Of a stretch of 64,000 nucleotides of DNA, positions 61,864-64,000 are shown one piece after another (positions within the stretch are counted from its first letter, which is position 1; every line of letters begins with the position of its first letter). The stretch is taken from assembly GCA_021199795.1 (NCBI GenBank), contig JAJQHJ010000019.1, positions 1-64,000 of the forward strand, read 5' to 3'. The notes beneath the pieces were generated by a model. That model searched no databases. It saw only the letters and a program-made list of their open reading frames with translations, and had not been told where the DNA came from. Source of the DNA: Oscillospiraceae bacterium (GTDB lineage Bacteria; Bacillota; Clostridia; Oscillospirales; Ruminococcaceae). Made by a program: the position numbers and the translations under genes.

Positions 61864-62827
61864 GGGTCTTTTTCATCCTTTCTCTGTTATACTGCTCATA
61901 TGCCTTGACGATGTCCTGGACAAGCTTATGCCGCACTACATCCTTTTCAGAAAAGTATACAATACCAATATCAGGAACGTTCTTAAGAACCTTGACCGCC
62001 TCAATAAGTCCCGATTTTCTCGGATCAGGCAAGTCTATCTGAGTGACATCACCGGTAATGACCATCTTACTGTTGAAACCAAGACGAGTAAGAAACATTT
62101 TCATCTGCTCAGGCGACGTATTCTGGGCTTCATCAAGGATAACAAACGCCTCATCAAGGGTTCTTCCTCTCATATAAGCAAGCGGCGCAACCTCAATATT
62201 TCCCCGCTCCTGATACTTAGCAAACGACTCAGCCCCGAGCATTTCAAATAATGCGTCATAAAGCGGTCTTAAGTATGGGTCTACTTTCGTCTGCAAGTCT
62301 CCCGGCAAAAATCCAAGCTTCTCCCCTGCTTCAACAGCAGGACGAGTTAATATAATCTTGTTTATGCTATGTGATTTGAAAGCCCTTACAGCCATAGATA
62401 CGGCGAGATAAGTTTTTCCAGTTCCTGCAGGACCAACTCCGAACGTGATTGTGTTAGAATCAATGGCGTCAATATATTTTTTCTGTCCGAGAGTTTTGGG
62501 CTTGATTGTTTTGCCCGTAGCAGTAACACATATCCCACCGTCAGAAAGCTTTGCGATTTCATCCGCCGATGTCTCATCTCCCATCGAAAGTACATATCTC
62601 ACCTGCTGAGGGGAAATTTCATCGCCATTTTCTAGGATCTTAATCAGTGCTGTTACGCACTTGTAAGCTTTTTCGACTTCGTTATCAAGACCAATAATCT
62701 TGATGTTACCGCCTCTGGTAACGATATTTACTCCGAGCTCATCCTGAATCAGCCTTATATTCTCATCCTGACTTCCAAAAAGCCCTTGTATTAGACCGAC
62801 ATTCGTTACAGCCAAAGATTTCTCCAT
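61850..62827 (-). CDS. phoH: PhoH-like ATPase
   Basis: A 325-residue PhoH/PhoL-family P-loop ATPase. An N-terminal KH-like segment precedes FGVGPAGTGKTYLAVSMAV (Walker A), LTRPAVEAGEKLGFLPGD and VILDEAQNTSPEQMK (Walker B). PhoH-like proteins are thought to act with YbeY in RNA metabolism, in line with their adjacency here. AAAGGAC precedes the ATG; its promoter overlaps the yqfD terminator. Confidence 0.95.
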   Translation of the reverse strand: MEKSLAVTNVGLIQGLFGSQDENIRLIQDELGVNIVTRGGNIKIIGLDNEVEKAYKCVTALIKILENGDEISPQQVRYVLSMGDETSADEIAKLSDGGICVTATGKTIKPKTLGQKKYIDAIDSNTITFGVGPAGTGKTYLAVSMAVRAFKSHSINKIILTRPAVEAGEKLGFLPGDLQTKVDPYLRPLYDALFEMLGAESFAKYQERGNIEVAPLAYMRGRTLDEAFVILDEAQNTSPEQMKMFLTRLGFNSKMVITGDVTQIDLPDPRKSGLIEAVKVLKNVPDIGIVYFSEKDVVRHKLVQDIVKAYEQYNRERMKKTREKA

Positions 62828-62874
62828 AAATCCACGTCCTTTCTTCAGGCTTATTCACATCCCTTTCCACCATT

Positions 62875-62903
62875 ATTATACCAGATAAAGCGGGATATTT
62901 CAA
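62875..62903 (-). promoter_or_regulatory. Promoter of phoH-ybeY-era-yqzL-recO-mutS2
   Basis: On the minus strand TTGAAA (62898-62903), 17 bp, TATAAT (62875-62880). The -35 box lies in the terminator hairpin of yqfD. Confidence 0.75.
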
Positions 62904-62911
62904 TATCCCGC
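62885..62911 (-). terminator. Terminator after yqfD
   Basis: GCGGGATATT and AATATCCCGC (62890-62911) form a perfect 10-bp stem with a 2-nt loop, followed by TTTAT on the minus strand. Confidence 0.75.
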
Positions 62912-62916
62912 CTCAA

Positions 62917-64000
62917 TTATTTCGCAAATATAGGACTTTCTATACCAATATCGCCCTGCAATGTGTAGGTACAAGTAAGTACAACCAAGTTATCCGTCCT
63001 CTCTACAGTTACTTCTTTATCTAAAACCTCGTAATCACCTATCAGATTATCCTCATAATTTTCAAGCTTATCATACACTAGCTCCTCTGCCTCATCAAGG
63101 CTATAGATATTGAGCTTGTAGATTTGCTCGGTATATTCAGTTGTTGTGATTCCAATCGGAAGTTCAATTCCAAAAAGATTCAGACCGGTCGTGTACGTAT
63201 TGGTAATATAGGTTCCGTCTAAAGCTGTGAAGCCAGGAATCGGGATTTCAATATCAAAGACACTCAGGCTCTTTGAATAGTATGTATCGCCATCTGTTAC
63301 CAGTCTCTCGTATATACTTTGCTCAAATGTAACTGTACGCTCAAAAACAGCAGTAATATTGGCAATAGAATGATAATAATAAACCCTGCCATTGCCTCTT
63401 TCGACATATCCGCTCACAAGCAGATCGCCTTTCGCAACAGCATCACCAAGCAGCACTTCAAGATGACCGACAAGAACGTTAAGATCAACAATTTGCGCAT
63501 CTTCGGTGGCAATTATATTGCACGGAATTCTCCCCTCATCGCTTTCAGCTTTCTCGGTAACAATTCTCAGATTAACGGTCACCACAGACCCGCTATTTCC
63601 GATTGATACCCATGATATATCGTCATCTATAGCAAATAACCTAGCCTGAAGCTTAAGGAAATTGAGATTAGGTATGAATGCACCTGCTTTCAAGCCCTCT
63701 TCTTCGAGAATTTCACTTACTTCGTAGACGATAGCTTCGTCATCAGTACCAACTATACTGACGCAGAAAACTATGTTTGACAGGTAGAGTGAAATAATGA
63801 TTGAAACTAGAACGCCGACTACAAAGCCATATCTTTTTCGATATTTGAAAAGATGAAAGTAGATTCCCTTGCGAGACGTGATTTCCAGAACACAGTTATT
63901 TGCTGTGGCAATTTCTACTATCTTACTTTCGTAATAAAAAGGAAGAATAGCATAGGCAGTATCGTTCTTTGCGTTAAGTGATAATACTTTACATTCTTTT
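62917..64000 (-). CDS. yqfD: Sporulation protein YqfD (5' end beyond the window)
   Basis: The open frame runs to the window edge, giving 360 residues; family members have about 400, so about 40 N-terminal residues are missing. Visible are a basic stretch RKGIYFHLFKYRKRYGF, one membrane helix (FVVGVLVSIIISLYLSNIVF) and a large extracytoplasmic domain with GAFIPNLNFLKLQARLF and a C-terminal TCTYTLQGDIG. The family (SpoIV-related, sigma-E-controlled in Bacillus, often beside phoH) is needed for engulfment-stage sporulation. A shorter frame beginning at 63693 is not the true start. Confidence 0.92.
   Translation of the reverse strand, partial: KECKVLSLNAKNDTAYAILPFYYESKIVEIATANNCVLEITSRKGIYFHLFKYRKRYGFVVGVLVSIIISLYLSNIVFCVSIVGTDDEAIVYEVSEILEEEGLKAGAFIPNLNFLKLQARLFAIDDDISWVSIGNSGSVVTVNLRIVTEKAESDEGRIPCNIIATEDAQIVDLNVLVGHLEVLLGDAVAKGDLLVSGYVERGNGRVYYYHSIANITAVFERTVTFEQSIYERLVTDGDTYYSKSLSVFDIEIPIPGFTALDGTYITNTYTTGLNLFGIELPIGITTTEYTEQIYKLNIYSLDEAEELVYDKLENYEDNLIGDYEVLDKEVTVERTDNLVVLTCTYTLQGDIGIESPIFAK

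Noticed and set aside
1..64000. CRISPR arrays, rRNA genes, intact insertion sequences or a phage
   Set aside because: No regularly spaced repeats, rRNA-like sequence, transposase or structural phage genes were seen anywhere in the window.

Overview
The window looks like the chromosome of a spore-forming Clostridia member, most like the Oscillospiraceae/Ruminococcaceae gut clostridia. The evidence is the complete spoIIIAA-AH operon behind a sigma-E-type promoter, yqfD, low-GC Gram-positive promoters and strong AGGAGG ribosome sites, a CotH-type lipoprotein, and Nfn, Rnf-era anaerobic metabolism with rubrerythrin and PerR. This placement is inferred from gene content; no 16S is present.

Region 1 (1-2431) is the right part of an integrated mobile element. 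It carries a circovirus-like (CRESS-type) Rep with HUH nickase and superfamily 3 helicase domains. Just upstream of rep is a hairpin whose loop shows the nonanucleotide TAGTATTAC, the nick site of circular ssDNA viruses. An excisionase-like HTH protein, a divergent XRE repressor and a 113-nt multi-hairpin structure complete it. It ends exactly at the 3' half of a tRNA-Ser(UGA) gene, the attachment site. The integrase and the other end should lie left of position 1.

Region 2 (2.4-13.1 kb) is an envelope, metal and ion section: a four-gene FtsX-type ABC transporter operon with a response-regulator-like direct repeat; a DUF3793-flavodoxin pair behind two DtxR-like palindromes (probable iron-limitation response); an acyltransferase with a structured leader; an ArsR / HMA-protein / P1B ATPase heavy-metal efflux module; and a Na/phosphate cotransporter.

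Region 3 (13.1-35.5 kb) holds one-carbon metabolism (glyA-fhs) under a ZTP riboswitch, a tRNA-Pro, secreted proteins (an anchored acidic protein, CotH, two GHL10-like envelope enzymes of which one is fused to a muramoyl-alanine amidase), a pseudouridine synthase, uvrBA, perR-rubrerythrin, nfnAB and yajC.

Region 4 (35.5-55.8 kb) is one long co-directional run: spoIIIAA-AH, asp23, nusB, a TsaD paralogue, xseAB, ispA, dxs, tlyA, nadK, argR, recN, a DJ-1 protein, mltG, a U32 peptidase, manA, a P-loop ATPase and a Gly-rich small protein. From nusB to manA the genes overlap or nearly touch and no intrinsic terminator was seen.

Region 5 (55.9-64 kb, minus strand) is yqfD(partial)-phoH-ybeY-era-yqzL-recO-mutS2-xer. 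The yqzL gene (46 aa) overlaps recO and is easily missed. A 32-bp palindrome lies between mutS2 and the Xer-type recombinase.

The most unusual content is the integrated CRESS-type replicon with a recognisable origin and a second, complex secondary structure that may be its single-strand origin or a structured RNA.
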